From: Sepioteuthis lessoniana
Lineage: Eukaryota; Mollusca; Cephalopoda; Myopsida; Loliginidae
Direction: 5' to 3'
Length of the DNA stretch: 64,000 nucleotides
NCBI GenBank assembly: GCA_963585895.1
Contig: OY757904.1
Span: 82,668,389 to 82,732,388, forward strand
The position numbers were made by a program, and so were the translations under genes. How positions within the stretch are numbered: position 1 is the first letter of the stretch; each line of letters starts with the position of its first letter. Shown piece after piece: positions 10,629 through 21,708 of this stretch. A model generated the notes under the pieces. The model was not told the DNA's origin, did not search any database, and saw only the letters and a program-made list of their open reading frames with translations.

Positions 10629-10863
10629 CTAGATAACGAGGTGACTACCGGTTCATTAGCATTGTGGAGACCGGAGTTCAATCACAGTTCGAGTCATACC
10701 AAATACTCAAAAATGGTACTTGATGCCTCCTTGCTTAACAGTCAGCATTATAAGGTAAGGATCCAGAGTAAAGTGGAGCAATCCAGGAAAAGAAATAGTG
10801 CCTTCCCCTACACCCCAGTGTAGAAGTTAATGAAAAGGGAGGCTTCGGTTGCCAATTTTATTA
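10628..10863 (+). mobile_element. tRNA-derived SINE, family S2
   Basis: Same body order as the 8.2-kb copy: GAGTTCAATCAC (B-box-like), GAGTCATACCAAATACTC, TTGCTTAACAGTCAGCATT, GGAGCAATCCAGG, CCTACACCCCAGTGTAG, GGTTGCCAATTTTATTA. It directly abuts the outer edge of core copy b. Confidence 0.85.
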
Positions 10864-10964
10864 CATATATATATATATATTAAGGACAATTTTAAGAACT
10901 CGATGCTCTTATTAAGCAAATTCAATTGAAAATGTAAATAATAAAGTTTCTTCAGTGTCAAACA

Positions 10965-11250
10965 TTGTCCCTGACTCTAGATTCCATGTTAAACGGTCTG
11001 CACAATTCCCAGGTGTATGTCTATTCTGTTTTGGGAAAATCCCCGCGGTGGACTTTGATATCTTTATTACAATGTCACAGTGAGTTCGAATTCCAGTTTT
11101 CCTATTATGTTTACTTTCAGACTAATACTCTTTGGAGAGGTATTACTCCCTTATCCTAAGTATTAAACAGTACCACTGCTGTCCTTCAACAAGGATGGGT
11201 TTCATTGATATGCCATTAAATAAAGAAACCAAACAAAACAAACTAAACTA
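10965..11250 (+). mobile_element. tRNA-derived SINE, family S1, degraded
   Basis: A weak tRNA-like head with GTGAGTTCGAATTCCAG as B box, then the S1 central block TTACTTTCAGACTAATACTC, GGAGAGGTATTACTCCC, GTACCACTGCTGTCC, and the end GATATGCCATTAAATAAA with CAAAC repeats. The first half of the stem-loop tail is mostly lost. Confidence 0.7.
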
Positions 11251-11284
11251 GAATTGTGCTAGTTTATTTGGTATTATTTTGTGT

Positions 11285-11617
11285 AATAGATGAAGGAGGA
11301 GGAGGTCAAAGAAAGAAAAAGAAGCTTAAACTTCACTCTTTTTTTACTTCAAGAACATCTTTTTAAAATTTTTGCAGTAAATTATACAAATTATATATTT
11401 ATAAGTATAATCTCTCATCGCGATGATATATGTAAAATATATTTCCCTATATATGTAAACTTAATATATTATAGGCATTAAGTTTGTATTATATACAAAT
11501 GCTGAAAAAAGAACCCCAAAAAAAAAAAAAAAACAGCAGGTGTGTTGCAGACTTCGGTTTCTCTGGTCAGGCACCATTTTGGTGTCAAATTATTATTACC
11601 TCTAATACACAGTGCTC
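11285..11617. other. AT-rich non-coding DNA, A-rich run
   Basis: No gene seen; an A tract of about 16 nt lies at 11518-11533. Confidence 0.55.
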
Positions 11618-11867
11618 CAGCGTGCCTTACAGAGTGTTATAATAGTTAAAGCCGTGGACTGCGGTTGCGGAATCGTAGTGAGTTCGAACGCGAGACGCAC
11701 TATTTCGTTTACTTTCGGACAAATACCCCTGGGAAAGGTATGAACCCCTTAATCCTCCCAATTATGGATTAGATAGTACCACTACTGTTCTACTAGAATT
11801 ATGGCTTTGGCATTAAATAACCTACAAAGCTTGATATACCATTAAAGAAATCAAACCAAACCGCGGT
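11618..11867 (+). mobile_element. tRNA-derived SINE, family S1, with stem-loop tail
   Basis: tRNA-like head (GTTATAATAGTTAAAGCC as A-box region, GTGAGTTCGAACGCGAG as B box), the S1 central block TTTCGGACAAATACCCC, GGGAAAGGTATGAACCCC, then TAGTACCACTACTG and the tail TTTGGCATTAAATAACC, TTGATATACCATTAAAG with AAACC repeats. The tail is the same as in the core/tandem/tail family. The best + strand S1 copy. Confidence 0.85.
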
Positions 11868-11869
11868 GG

Positions 11870-12530
11870 GCATCATTGTAAAGTCGAGACAATGCTCTAT
11901 GTATGATACATTTTAACCCCATTTAATTAGTGAATGTTTTATCGGGATTTATCTAATTTTTTTTCTTTAAGCAGTACTTTGCCATAAACATCATCGTTAT
12001 TTAATTTAGTGACTTTGATCGAAGCGGACTTTTATCCTTTATTAATCTTAACTAACTTATTTGTAATACTTTTCTAAGTTCGAGATAATATTGCTGCGAT
12101 GAGCCAAAAACATAGTTTGTGATCAGTTAAGGCAAAGCTTGTACATGAACCGAAGCTGTCATACAGGCCAATAGCCTCTGAGAATAAATGTTGGAAAAAT
12201 GCCGTTTAGAACGCTATAAAAAGTATATAACACAAGTTGTAGCTTTTTAGATTGGCCCGGACCTGGACAAACGAGAAGAACCGCCAGACGAATAATACAT
12301 CCCCATAAGCAATAAGAAAATGACTACCGTCAATATAAAAAATAATGTGAGCCTAAAATATGGTTTGAGGATAGGTGTAAACAAGATAAAATCGACTAAA
12401 GCAATTTGGGATCATATCATTTGTTTCCTGCAAAAACTAAACGTTTCCTTTAAACAGTAGTTTTCATTTTCATTTTAATATGGATTTTTTTTTTCACTAT
12501 ATTTCAGCACGCTATTCTCACTTCCAGATT
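11870..12530. other. Non-coding DNA, nothing recognised
   Basis: No gene, clear repeat or RNA signature seen. Confidence 0.5.
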
Positions 12531-12534
12531 TGTA

Positions 12535-13145
12535 TGACTAAAATCGTTCGGTTGGCTGGACATTTACTGCATACCCTTCCTAACAAAAATAGAGTCTTGG
12601 GTATGAGACTAAACTGTATCCAATACTGAGGCTCCAATTCTTGTGCTTTGAGTAGAATGAAGTCATCCTCCATTGCCATTACTTCCAGGTTCACTCTGTT
12701 TTAGAGTTGTAAAATCAATTAGTGTTCTACCTATGTGTCAAATAGACTTTTGAAAATTATTTGTATTAGATAATAATATTTGATATCATCTAACAGTGAG
12801 CAAATTATTTATATTAAGAATTGAAGCTATGAATGATTACAAAAATATTGATATCATTAGTTATTTGAAACCATATTTCTATGAATAGATTATCTGTATT
12901 TGATAGGAATACTTGAAACCATACAACTGAGTAAAATTATTTGTATTAGATAGAAATATTTGATATCATATGACTGTACGCAAACAAATAATTATAGATA
13001 AATAAAAAATAAGTGCAATTTAAAAATTCAATGGAACACGGAAAACAGTTAAAATTTTCAATAAACATTCAGAAATGAATCAATTTTCGGCATTAGATAA
13101 CCTATAACATGTTGATATGCCGTCAAATAAATAATGCAAACTACT
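12535..13145 (+). repeat. Core/tandem/tail repeat family, copy c
   Basis: Diverged core at 12538-12745 (GGTTGGCTGGAC, GAGACTAAACTGTATCC, GAGGCTCCAATTC, CATTACTTCCAGGTTCACTC), tandem units with TTTGATATCATCTAAC and GAAACCATA to about 13050, then a tail TCGGCATTAGATAACC, GTTGATATGCCGTCAAATAAA at 13092-13133. Older than copies d and k. Confidence 0.75.
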
Positions 13146-13610
13146 GCTCCAGATTAAGGGAAATAGAGATAGTTAGCTATAAGAAATATTAGATAAGCTT
13201 AATTTTGGATTATCCTAAAGTTTTTACGGTGGTTTTTTGCCATCGGATAAATCAGGATTTGTGCTGAAAACGATAATACGAAGGTGTTATAGTGACCGAC
13301 CCAATCGTTAGACATCTACCCCAATCAATACCATGAATCCACCAAATTCGAAAAGCCTCCTAGGTATTACTGCTTGTCTGAGTCATAAGATAAAGTGAGG
13401 TAGTTGTCTTTCCGTTTACATGTGCTTGGAACATTTTGAGACAATGATAGGAACTTTTTTGCTGCGTGTGGAATTTGATTCGTGTATGACTAATTGTGTT
13501 AATTAGAGGAAACAAATAAAGATGATTGAGTAATTTTATTTTTATTGAATTTACTGCCGTTTTCTTTTTTACCGAATGGTAGGCATTGTCATTCTAATTT
13601 AATTTAGTAA

Positions 13611-13612
<2 letters not shown>
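13146..13612. other. Non-coding DNA, nothing recognised
   Basis: No gene or known repeat body recognised. Confidence 0.5.

Positions 13613-13681
<69 letters not shown>
13613..13681. repeat. (CA)n microsatellite, 34 units
   Basis: Uninterrupted CA repeat, the longest of its kind in this window. Confidence 0.97.
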
Positions 13682-13684
<3 letters not shown>

Positions 13685-13747
13685 TACAACTTAAACACAA
13701 GCGTATTTACAATACCAAATGGCAGTATCAACCATACCTACTTAAAT

Positions 13748-14157
13748 CTATCTGGCCCAGTCGGCTGGGACTTTAGAATACAGCAACTGCTTTGCTGCAG
13801 AGGGGTACGTCTTCCCCAACGATTATATGACACTAAACAAGCTGATAATAAGACTTCAGTGATACTGAAATTTTAGGAAGTGCGGAATACGCCTTCATTC
13901 TGGCACATAGTGGTAGCACCTGATAGGGTCCTATCAATAGTTCAAATAGAACATTTTGACATTTAAATTTTGTACTTATGCCACACTTAATTGTTTAAAA
14001 TAGAACTATTTTTACATTCAACTATGTGTAAACAAAAAAAACTTTACTTATGCAAAACTGAATTGTTTTAAATAGAACTGTTTATATGTATAAAAATGGA
14101 TTTGGCATAAAATAACCAACAATGGTTGATGTGCCTTCAAATCAAACCAAAACTTAA
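13748..14157 (+). repeat. Core/tandem/tail repeat family, copy d (complete order)
   Basis: Core at 13750-13945 (CCAGTCGGCTGGGAC, TTTGCTGCAGAGGGGTA, GACACTAAACAAGCTGA, GGTAGCACCTGATAGGG), about three tandem units of the TTAATTGTTTAAAATAGAACT type, then the tail TTTGGCATAAAATAACC, GTTGATGTGCC and AAACC repeats. A compact full example of the family at about 410 bp. Confidence 0.82.
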
Positions 14158-14162
14158 ATCTA

Positions 14163-14260
14163 TTCTGTGGGTGCATCTCATTGTAAAATAGTTACAAGTG
14201 AGTCCGATTCGTACTTGGTGCCCCATTGTTCTGATTTTTTGCTAACAGCTACTTCAATCT
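14163..14260 (+). mobile_element. Short tRNA-derived SINE (S3), degraded
   Basis: A tRNA-like head with GTGAGTCCGATTCGTAC as B box followed by TTGGTGCCCCATTG and TTCTGATTTTTTGC. It resembles the head and GGTGCCCC junction of the dated SINE at 1986-2113. Confidence 0.55.
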
Positions 14261-14323
14261 ATCTTAATAATGCCAAATCATAAATCATTTTGTATCCAAA
14301 ATTGCATGTAACACAACCTAATA

Positions 14324-14324
<1 letters not shown>

Positions 14325-14365
<41 letters not shown>
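14325..14365. repeat. (CA)n microsatellite
   Basis: About 20 CA units, ending in CGTATA just before the mariner copy. Confidence 0.95.
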
Positions 14366-14367
<2 letters not shown>

Positions 14368-14376
14368 ATATAAATA

Positions 14377-15288
14377 CGAGGTTCATACGATAAGTTTCCA
14401 GACTTTTTTCGTATGGGTATTTAAAATTGTTGTAGACTCTTGAAAATTCACTATGTTATTTCTATACATCTTATGAGATGACTGACCAATCTTTATGATT
14501 TCAGCTTCAAATGAACAGCTACAGCAGGAATTAGAATACACCCAACTAAAGCCTGATTGTCACGGCTGGTGAATTTCAAAAATGCAGTCTGGACGTTAGG
14601 ACACTTTAGAAGAACGATATGCAATAACATTCTGTTTTAAACTTGGAAAAAATGCCACCGAAATGTATGGAATACTTCAGACTGCTTTTGGAGCATCTTG
14701 CATGAATCGAGCATCAGCTTTTGAGTAGCATAAGAGATTCAAGGAAGCCAGGGAGTCTGTGAGGGAGGATGAGAGGTGTGGGAGCAGTAAGGAAGTCAGA
14801 ACACCAGAGTTGATTGGCCAAATGGGTTAGGGTTAGGGTTACTATGCTGAGGTTTTAAGGGATTTCAGGAAGAGATTCCTTGGGAAGAGGCCAGCACTCT
14901 TCAAATCGGGTCAGTAGCATTTCCACCAGGACAATGCACCAGTCAACAACTGCATCCTTGTCACAGACTATTTGACCAAGATGGGCATCAAGACTGTTCC
15001 TCAGCCTCCCTATAGTCCAGACCTTACTCCCTGTGACTTTTGCTTATTCCGTAAGTTCAGAGGTTGTCGTTATGAGACAATTGAGGAGATGAAAGAGGCT
15101 GTGACGAAGGTCATTGACACGCTCACACAAGAAGACTTCGTTGGGGCCTTCCAGAAGTAGTTGGAGCGGTACAACCAGTGCATTGCTGCCGGAGGAGATT
15201 ACCTCGAAGAGGACTAGAGTTTCATGAGTGTACTATCAATGAAAGTGCCCATACGAAAAAAGTCTGGAAACTTATCGTATACACCTCG
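14377..15288 (+). mobile_element. Mariner-family element, internally deleted (copy 2)
   Basis: Flanked by inverted repeats of about 41 bp; the inner 30 bp, from CGATAAGTTTCCAGAC through to CGTATGGG, are identical at both ends (14388-14417 and 15248-15277), and the outer 11 bp differ at two positions. TA lies directly outside the left end. Inside are N- and C-terminal transposase remnants. The catalytic middle is deleted at exactly the same place as in the 4.2-kb copy, with GGGTTAGGGTTAGGG at 14824-14838. The coding remnant carries stops. The conserved TIRs suggest it could have been moved in trans. Confidence 0.92.
14972..15160 (+). pseudogene. Mariner transposase C-terminal remnant with YSPDL motif
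   Basis: Open for 62 codons: MGIKTVPQPPYSPDLTPCDF, FRKFRGCRYETIEEMKEAV, TKVIDTLTQEDF. Upstream in frame is VTDYLTK with the second catalytic Asp region. PPYSPDL-P-D is the C-terminal catalytic signature of DD34D mariners. The first Asp is lost in the internal deletion, so no catalysis is possible. Confidence 0.88.
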
Positions 15289-15354
15289 GATATATATATA
15301 TATATTATTTCCCTTCAGGTTTTTAAGTCCTATTTCCTAACATATTGACGTATA

Positions 15355-15431
<77 letters not shown>
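15355..15431. repeat. (AT)n-(GTAT)n microsatellite
   Basis: About 50 bp of AT followed by six GTAT units. A separate (AT)n lies at 15736-15772. Confidence 0.95.
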
Positions 15432-15432
<1 letters not shown>

Positions 15433-15731
15433 ATTTCGTATTATGGTAGATGCTTGTGTGTGTATCTATAAAATTATTTTTACTTTTTACTATTTCATAT
15501 ATACTCACATATACACATATACAAATTAACATATGCTATTTTTGATCATAATATAATTTGTAACAGAAAGGAACAGAAAAATAATAAAATGGATTAGATT
15601 TGAAACGTCAAATTAGGAAAGTGGCGTTGTAGTAGTCACACATGCAAATAGATTGAGCATTTTTTTATCTCCTTGTACGCAATACTTCAAGAGACACACG
15701 AGCAAGATTATTTTGGTTTATACATACCCCT

Positions 15732-15778
<47 letters not shown>

Positions 15779-16058
15779 ATATTTTAGGTTTCAAATATTA
15801 TTATAGGTTTCAAAATTTTAAATTCTAAATTTTTACAATACGTTTTTTTGGGGGGAAAATTAAATTGTTCAATCAAGAAACAAACATTTTTCTCTCCTTC
15901 TACAATCTTGTTCATATGAGATCGTAGAAATTAGAAAGGTAAACCGACATTTAAATTTACTCGTGTTGTCAAAGTAGTAAATTAATTTTTACCCCTTCCG
16001 AAAGATCCTTAACAGCTCTTTGCAATCTTCAAAAGAATCGATTTTATACTTCATCAAG
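15432..16058. other. AT-rich non-coding DNA
   Basis: No gene seen. Contains (AT)n at 15736-15772. Confidence 0.55.
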
Positions 16059-16059
16059 T

Positions 16060-16292
16060 TTTGATGGCCTATCAACCTTCGTAGGTTATTTAATACCAAA
16101 GCCATCCATGGAGAATAACTGCAGGGATACTACTTAATTCATGGCTAGGAGGGATAAGGAGATTCATACCTTTCTCAAGGGTATTAGTCCGAAAGTGAAC
16201 GTAATAGCACGACTGGAATTCGAACTCGTTTACTTCGAGGTCACAGTCCAGCACGTTAGCCACTACACCAAGGGGAATCCTCTCACAAAATT
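16060..16292 (-). mobile_element. tRNA-derived SINE, family S1, near full length
   Basis: On the - strand: CCTTGGTGTAGTGGCTAACG (A box), CGAGTTCGAATTCCAG (B box), TTACGTTCACTTTCGGAC, TACCCTTGAGAAAGG and TATGAATCTCCTTATCC as the central block, then GGCTTTGGTATTAAATAACC, GGTTGATAGGCCATCAAAA as the stem-loop tail. It is the most intact S1 copy in this window. Confidence 0.9.
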
Positions 16293-17278
16293 TGGAGGAA
16301 GGTGCCTAATATTTTACTTGAGGAGTTAGTTTGGATTAATTTAGCTCCACAGTGTTTATTCCTAATCTAGTTTGGCACAAATTTAAAGAAGTGAGGATCA
16401 GATTCACAGCTCGAACGAATTATTCTGCGTGACTGATTTGCCAATTTCTGTGCTACGGTCGGCGCTCCAACAAGTTTCCATATGTAAAATAACCTGAATT
16501 TGCTCATCGTTGCTCTACTGCAAGTGCTAAAATGTTGATTTTGCCAAACAAAATGATCAACAGTCAATTCGCCACACTTATACAAGTATCATTTCTTTTT
16601 CATGTACGAAATCCCAAATTCATTTTCCTTCTTAGAAAGGAAAATTCTCTTAGATTTTGTGTGATGTGTGTTCTTGTGAGGACGTATATGAGTAAAACCT
16701 TGTTGACTAAGATTTAAGAGTTTTTTTTCCAATGATTTGGAGTCGCTTATTTCGAAAATAGTATCCGTTTTTTGCCTATTATTTCCAAGTTTTTTTTACT
16801 CTATGGCATACTCCGAATTTGAAAGTAATCAAAGTATGCTCTCTTTGCGAAATCACATCCTTTAACTTGATAGTGTAAAACTCATACAAAAGAATCTGGC
16901 CAATGCAAAACATTTTCTTTGAGTTGAAATCATTCTGATGATTTATTGTCTTATTTTACGATATCATTCAAGTATATGTAATAAGTCTTCTCTAAACCAT
17001 ATCAGCCTAACTCTTATCTTTTCGACAATTTTGTATATCCAATTGCCTAAGCCGCACATTAGAAAATTAATATCATTGAAATTTTATCAGTGCATCAAAA
17101 CACAAAAATTCGACATTTGATGCAAAAACGGATACCATTTTAAAATCAACAATTCTAAATTAGTCAAAAACAAATTTCTAACTTAAAGCATCGGAACAAA
17201 AAAAAAATTTGGTCGGTTTAATTGGCTGGACACATTGAAAAAAATGTTCTGCCGTTGCAATTCACAACCGAGGACGTC
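16293..17278. other. Non-coding DNA, nothing recognised
   Basis: Several short frames but none with codon order or motifs that support a gene. Confidence 0.5.
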
Positions 17279-17279
17279 T

Positions 17280-17375
17280 TATACGGTGTAACGGTCAGTG
17301 AACTAAGCTTGTATGTCATTATCAGTGAATTAGATTCTTACTAGGTGTCCCATATTTTTGATCTCATGCCAAACT
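17280..17375 (+). mobile_element. Short tRNA-derived SINE (S3), degraded
   Basis: A tRNA-like run with GTGAATTAGATTCTTACTAG in the B-box position and GGTGTCCCATATTTTTGATC after it, like other S3 copies (14.2, 26.1, 57.9 kb). Confidence 0.5.
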
Positions 17376-17956
17376 CAGCAAAAAAATTCGGAAGTGACAT
17401 CTCGTGAACAATCTATTTTGAAATCATTGTGGCGCTCGCCTCTAATCAGTTCAAATTAGGCTTAAAAGTGACGAAGCTGCACGGAATGCAAACAAACTGA
17501 GGAATAGAAAATTGATTAGGGGAAGAAATGTTACAAGAGATTTTTTTCTTTTTGAAGCCGGACAACACGCCGTAATCTTGCTTGATTGCTATAAGGTCAT
17601 TTTCTTTTTTTCTTTCTTTTTCTTTTTTTTTTTTTTCGTTTCCTCTGTTACACATTTTCTTATTTCCATTGGCGCAAATATGAACTGATGAATGCTGCTA
17701 AGAATTCATCATTCACATTTTCAATTCTGGCTTTTTAGATTATGAGTTTGTTCAACTGAATAGAGACACGGAAGCAGAAGAAGCAGAAGATAGACCTCCT
17801 ACGCAAGCACAATAGAGACACTCAATAGGCACACACAGACACATAGAAACTAACACACCTTTATATAATAATATGTACACACAAACACATATACGCATAT
17901 AAATACAGATATGTTACATATATGAGAAATAGTAACAAATACATATCTATATATAT

Positions 17957-18077
17957 ATTGTCATCCACAGACTGACTGTTTCGTTGTATCACAACTCTTC
18001 AGTGTGACTAGACACGTAGTACGCTGCACGCTGGGACTGAAACCTGCCCAACTTTACATTTGACTTAGTATTATATG
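17957..18077 (+). repeat. Interspersed repeat X, + copy
   Basis: A stretch with CAGACTGACTGTTTCGTTG, TATCACAACTCTTCAGTG, TGACTAGACACGTAGTACGC and CAACTTTACATTTGACTTAG. The same order is found on the opposite strand at 48945-49118. Both lie beside AT microsatellites. Family unknown to me. Confidence 0.8.
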
Positions 18078-18118
18078 TATATATATATATATATATTTCA
18101 AGTATTTAACAAATCTCA

Positions 18119-18181
<63 letters not shown>
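18078..18181. repeat. (AT)n microsatellites
   Basis: Two AT blocks, about 18077-18098 and 18120-18181. Confidence 0.95.
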
Positions 18182-18184
<3 letters not shown>

Positions 18185-18439
18185 AATGGGAGAGACAAAG
18201 AGAAACATAAATATATTTGAGTGCTAAAGAATCTGAGGCGTATAACCAATAAAGTAATTAAGTTTTACTCCGGTTTTATTTCAATTCGACGCATTCCCGT
18301 AGGAGAAATAGTTTGCTGAATATGCAGTTGACATCAAAATTCCTGCTGTTGACAAATATCTGCTTTCCAAAATAAAATTGCCTGCAAATACATATAAAGA
18401 AACATTCTTAATTAAACGAACATTCATACACCCAGTCCC

Positions 18440-18441
<2 letters not shown>

Positions 18442-18481
<40 letters not shown>
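18442..18481. repeat. (AT)n microsatellite
   Basis: About 20 AT units. Confidence 0.95.
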
Positions 18482-18484
<3 letters not shown>

Positions 18485-18697
18485 ATAAATTAAAACTATA
18501 TGCTAAAATGGACAAATAAATTGCATACATTGAACTTCAAACACGTGGACGCCTATGTGAATTTAGATGTACACAAAGTGAAATTCTGTATATATCAACA
18601 TGCAGTCCGCATATGATAATTTATATAACCACATATACGTGTATCGTGTGCATATGTATAAGAATATGTGTACTTATCCATATATATATGTATGTAT

Positions 18698-18707
18698 GTG
18701 TGTGTTT

Positions 18708-18767
<60 letters not shown>
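18698..18767. repeat. (GT)n microsatellite
   Basis: About 28 GT units after a short GTAT stretch. Confidence 0.95.
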
Positions 18768-18769
<2 letters not shown>

Positions 18770-18861
18770 ATGGGTAGTGTTACTTATGAATTCGTCAGAA
18801 ATTTATACATTTTGTTCATAGACATTTGGAAACATGTACACATGAATGAATCAAAACCCCA

Positions 18862-18865
18862 TATA

Positions 18866-18927
<62 letters not shown>
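18862..18927. repeat. (AT)n microsatellite
   Basis: About 30 AT units with one GT interruption. Confidence 0.95.
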
Positions 18928-18928
<1 letters not shown>

Positions 18929-19035
18929 AGCTTTTGTAATGGTTTTTATATATATACAAAATGAGAGAGAGAGATAGATCATTAATCATGATTATATTTT
19001 ATATCTAAATCAGTGTCTGTACCTGTGTACGCGCG

Positions 19036-19036
19036 C

Positions 19037-19082
<46 letters not shown>
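19036..19082. repeat. (GT)n microsatellite
   Basis: About 22 GT units, preceded by GTACGCGCGCCTATG. Confidence 0.95.
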
Positions 19083-19085
<3 letters not shown>

Positions 19086-19228
19086 CAAAACATCAGTTTC
19101 CCCACCCCTACGTCCCACCTCTGGCCCGATTCCTGACAACAGCAGATGAAGTGTAAATCATTTGCGAATCCAATATACATTTCAAACTGGCTGCTTTTCT
19201 CTAAAAAAAGAAAAAGGAAAAAAGAAAA

Positions 19229-19310
19229 ACTCTCTCTCTCTTTACCTCTCTCTCTCTCTTTACCTCTCTCTCTCTCTCTCTCTCTCTCTATTTATTCCTC
19301 TCTCTCTTTT
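19229..19310. repeat. (CT)n microsatellite with TTTAC interruptions
   Basis: CT blocks separated by TTTAC give a higher-order repeat of about 19 bp. Confidence 0.93.
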
Positions 19311-19889
19311 ACTCTCTGCCGCGCCGACAATTCCGAAGCTGCGATAAGAAAAATCAATTCTCGCGTGATTATTCTAATTTATTCTCAATTTGTCTGACTG
19401 AAAAGAGTCGGCAGAAGACAGTGTGATGTGAAGTGTGGGGGGGAGTGATCAATAGCACCACGAAAAGGAATGAAAAGGGAATGGTCGAATATATTGGTTG
19501 CTTGATACATCCACAACGATTGAGAAAATAGGGTGAGGCAAATGCTCATCTTGCAATCAACTGGTGGCTTTAGTCACAGACCGAACATTTAACATCGCTG
19601 TTTCGCTCTCGACCATTTTTCGTTAATTCTTGATATCAGCCGAAATCATGCTTTACAAATGACATATACATCGATTACTTATATTAACAATTCTTTGATT
19701 GATGACCAAACTTTATTCCTTCATATTCCTCGTTTTTCACGTTTTCCGAGCAAACAAATAAGATTACAAACATTTTATATTCAACCATTTAGCTTAGTTG
19801 ATTGGTTGGCTTTGCCAACCTTGTTGGATTATTTAACGCTGAAGTCAGGATATATCCATTTTTACAAACAGCAAATATACGTATCTTAT
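19311..19889. other. Non-coding DNA, nothing recognised
   Basis: No gene seen. Confidence 0.5.
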
Positions 19890-20212
19890 AATCATTTGTA
19901 AACAATTATAGTTTCAAACAAACTATTCCTAATACAAGTCATTATTCTTCGAATAATTAGCACACAATTATAGGGTTTTAAATATTCCGATATAATATTA
20001 TTGATTTGCTAACAGTCATAAGATATCAAGTAAATTTGTATTTAATAAATATTTGTTAAAAATCATGTCCCTTCAGTTAATCATACTTATATTAATAATT
20101 TATAGGCTTGTATATGGCTTTGAGTAATTATTTCTATCAAATAAAAACAATCTGCATACAATTTTATGGTTTCGAGTATTCCTATCTAATACTAATAATT
20201 TGAAAGCAATTA
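19890..20212 (-). repeat. Tandem units of the core/tandem/tail family without a core
   Basis: Diverged units on the - strand of the type AGAATACTTGAAACCATA and AATTGTGTGC (on + as CACACAATTATAGGG, TTCGAATAATTAG, GCATACAATTTTATGG). At least five can be counted. No core or tail found next to them. Confidence 0.5.
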
Positions 20213-20815
20213 AATGTTCGCAATCTTTTTACTCGGCTAAATGCTCTGTACTTAATGTTTTCAGAGTTAATGCATAGATGTAGTTTATGAGAAATGTGCT
20301 CAATTGAAAAAATATACAAAGCTTTATCTCTGTCTATCCCAAGAAATAATCTAGTAGTAACTGTCAGGCCAAGCAAAGGGAAGAGAGAAAAGTGTAAAAA
20401 TAAAGGAGATAAAAAAGGGGAAGCTTATTCTTGCTATCTGAAAGAAAATTGTATCTATATTTCTTAAAAACAAAAACAACCTGTTCCCGCAAAGTAATTT
20501 ATTTAAAGAGAAATAAACTTTACAAAATACAGCTTTACATATTTTCCCCTATGCTGGTCAAAATCATTGAATTTAAGGTAACAAAAATAACATACATTCA
20601 AGTAACAATATTATAACCCCCCCCCCAAAAAAAAAAGAAGAAAGGTATAAATAAATATAACGAACAAGAGGCCAGGCCTTGCAGGTATCACTTAAACAGT
20701 AGGGGCGGAGGATAACAGCACAACCTCAAAACAGCTGATCAGATTCGAGCTGGCATTAATTGTCGAATTTACAAATTTCAGCGAGTTCAAAGTTATTTTA
20801 ATCATGTCAAAGAGA
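20213..20815. other. Non-coding DNA with C10-A10 run
   Basis: No gene seen. A C run followed by an A run lies at 20617-20635. Confidence 0.5.
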
Positions 20816-20819
20816 TTTA

Positions 20820-20935
20820 TTTGACTCCTAAATGGAACAATAATAGCTATTATCACTCCGAGTCAGAAAGAACCAGGGAGTAGTGGCACCAAAGTGAGGA
20901 ATCCACACGACCCTGAGCTTTTTTGGACTGGTTTA
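20820..20935 (-). repeat. Core/tandem/tail family, partial core (copy e)
   Basis: Read on +: TTATTTGACTCCTAAATGG, TATCACTCCGAGTCAG, AACCAGGGAGTAGTGGCACC, AGTGAGGAATCCACA, CTGAGCTTTTTTGG. These align with the inverted core at 10.43-10.52 kb. Strongly diverged. Confidence 0.55.
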
Positions 20936-21645
20936 AACTAAACTTTCAAAAATTAGTGAAATTGATTAAAAGATTTTAAACTCTCCTAACAGATCCAATT
21001 GATTTTTAAATGAGATGTTTCTCACTCCTTACTGTCCGCAGTAAAAGGGTATTCTTCTCGCATCCAGAGTCTGTAACCTATTCTCTTTACGAGATGCACT
21101 TTAACCCTTTTCTATCATGGCTATTTGTTGCGCTAAAAGGGAATTCATTTCATCTCAGCAGCCGGTCGACCGGCCTAAAAAAAAAAAAAAGACTTAAAGA
21201 CCGAGTAAAAAAAGAAAAAAAAAGAAAATGATGGATACTACTCCTTTATGTTTAGAAAATAATAAAATTAAATATCTATTGGAAATAATTATTAATTCTT
21301 ATTTATTAACTTTCAAATACTTTCGAGGTTATTTGAAATCTCCGAACGAACCCAAAGCCCTCTTCTGAACGCCACATTCAGTTTAAACAAGAGAGTAACT
21401 CCTCGTAAAGAAACATTAAAAGCAATTGAAACGTTTTTGAATAAGAATAATTATCCAAAACTTTAATAAAAGCGATTTGATGTCCTTTATTTTTAATAAT
21501 GACTCGAATGTAATGTGGATAAATACTGCTAGTTACTATAATTTGGTTACATCGATTGAAAGCACTGAATAATTTTTCATTTTCAATCATGATATTTTAG
21601 ATAAAAAATATAGTTATGATTACAATCAAGCATTTACAAATTAAT
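20936..21645. other. Non-coding DNA; small palindrome near 21162
   Basis: No gene seen. GCCGGTCGACCGGC (about 21162-21175) is a perfect 14-bp palindrome in front of an A tract, and TTAACCCTTTTCTATC at 21103 resembles the end of a piggyBac-type element, but no matching second end was found. Confidence 0.4.
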
Positions 21646-21647
21646 CA

Positions 21648-21708
21648 AATTTTGGCATTAAATAACCAATAACGATTTGATATGCCGTTAAAAAATGAAC
21701 CAAACCAA
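21648..21708 (+). repeat. Isolated stem-loop tail of the core/SINE families
   Basis: TTTTGGCATTAAATAACC, GATTTGATATGCCGTTAAA, then GAACCAAACC. It is the shared 3' tail without a recognisable body upstream. Confidence 0.65.

Noticed and set aside
18600-18964. Overlapping + frames rich in Cys-Val and Tyr-Ile
   Set aside because: Translations of (GT)n and (AT)n microsatellites.
21103-21177. piggyBac-type element end with GC palindrome
   Set aside because: Only one end resembles TTAACCCTTT; no second end or transposase was found.
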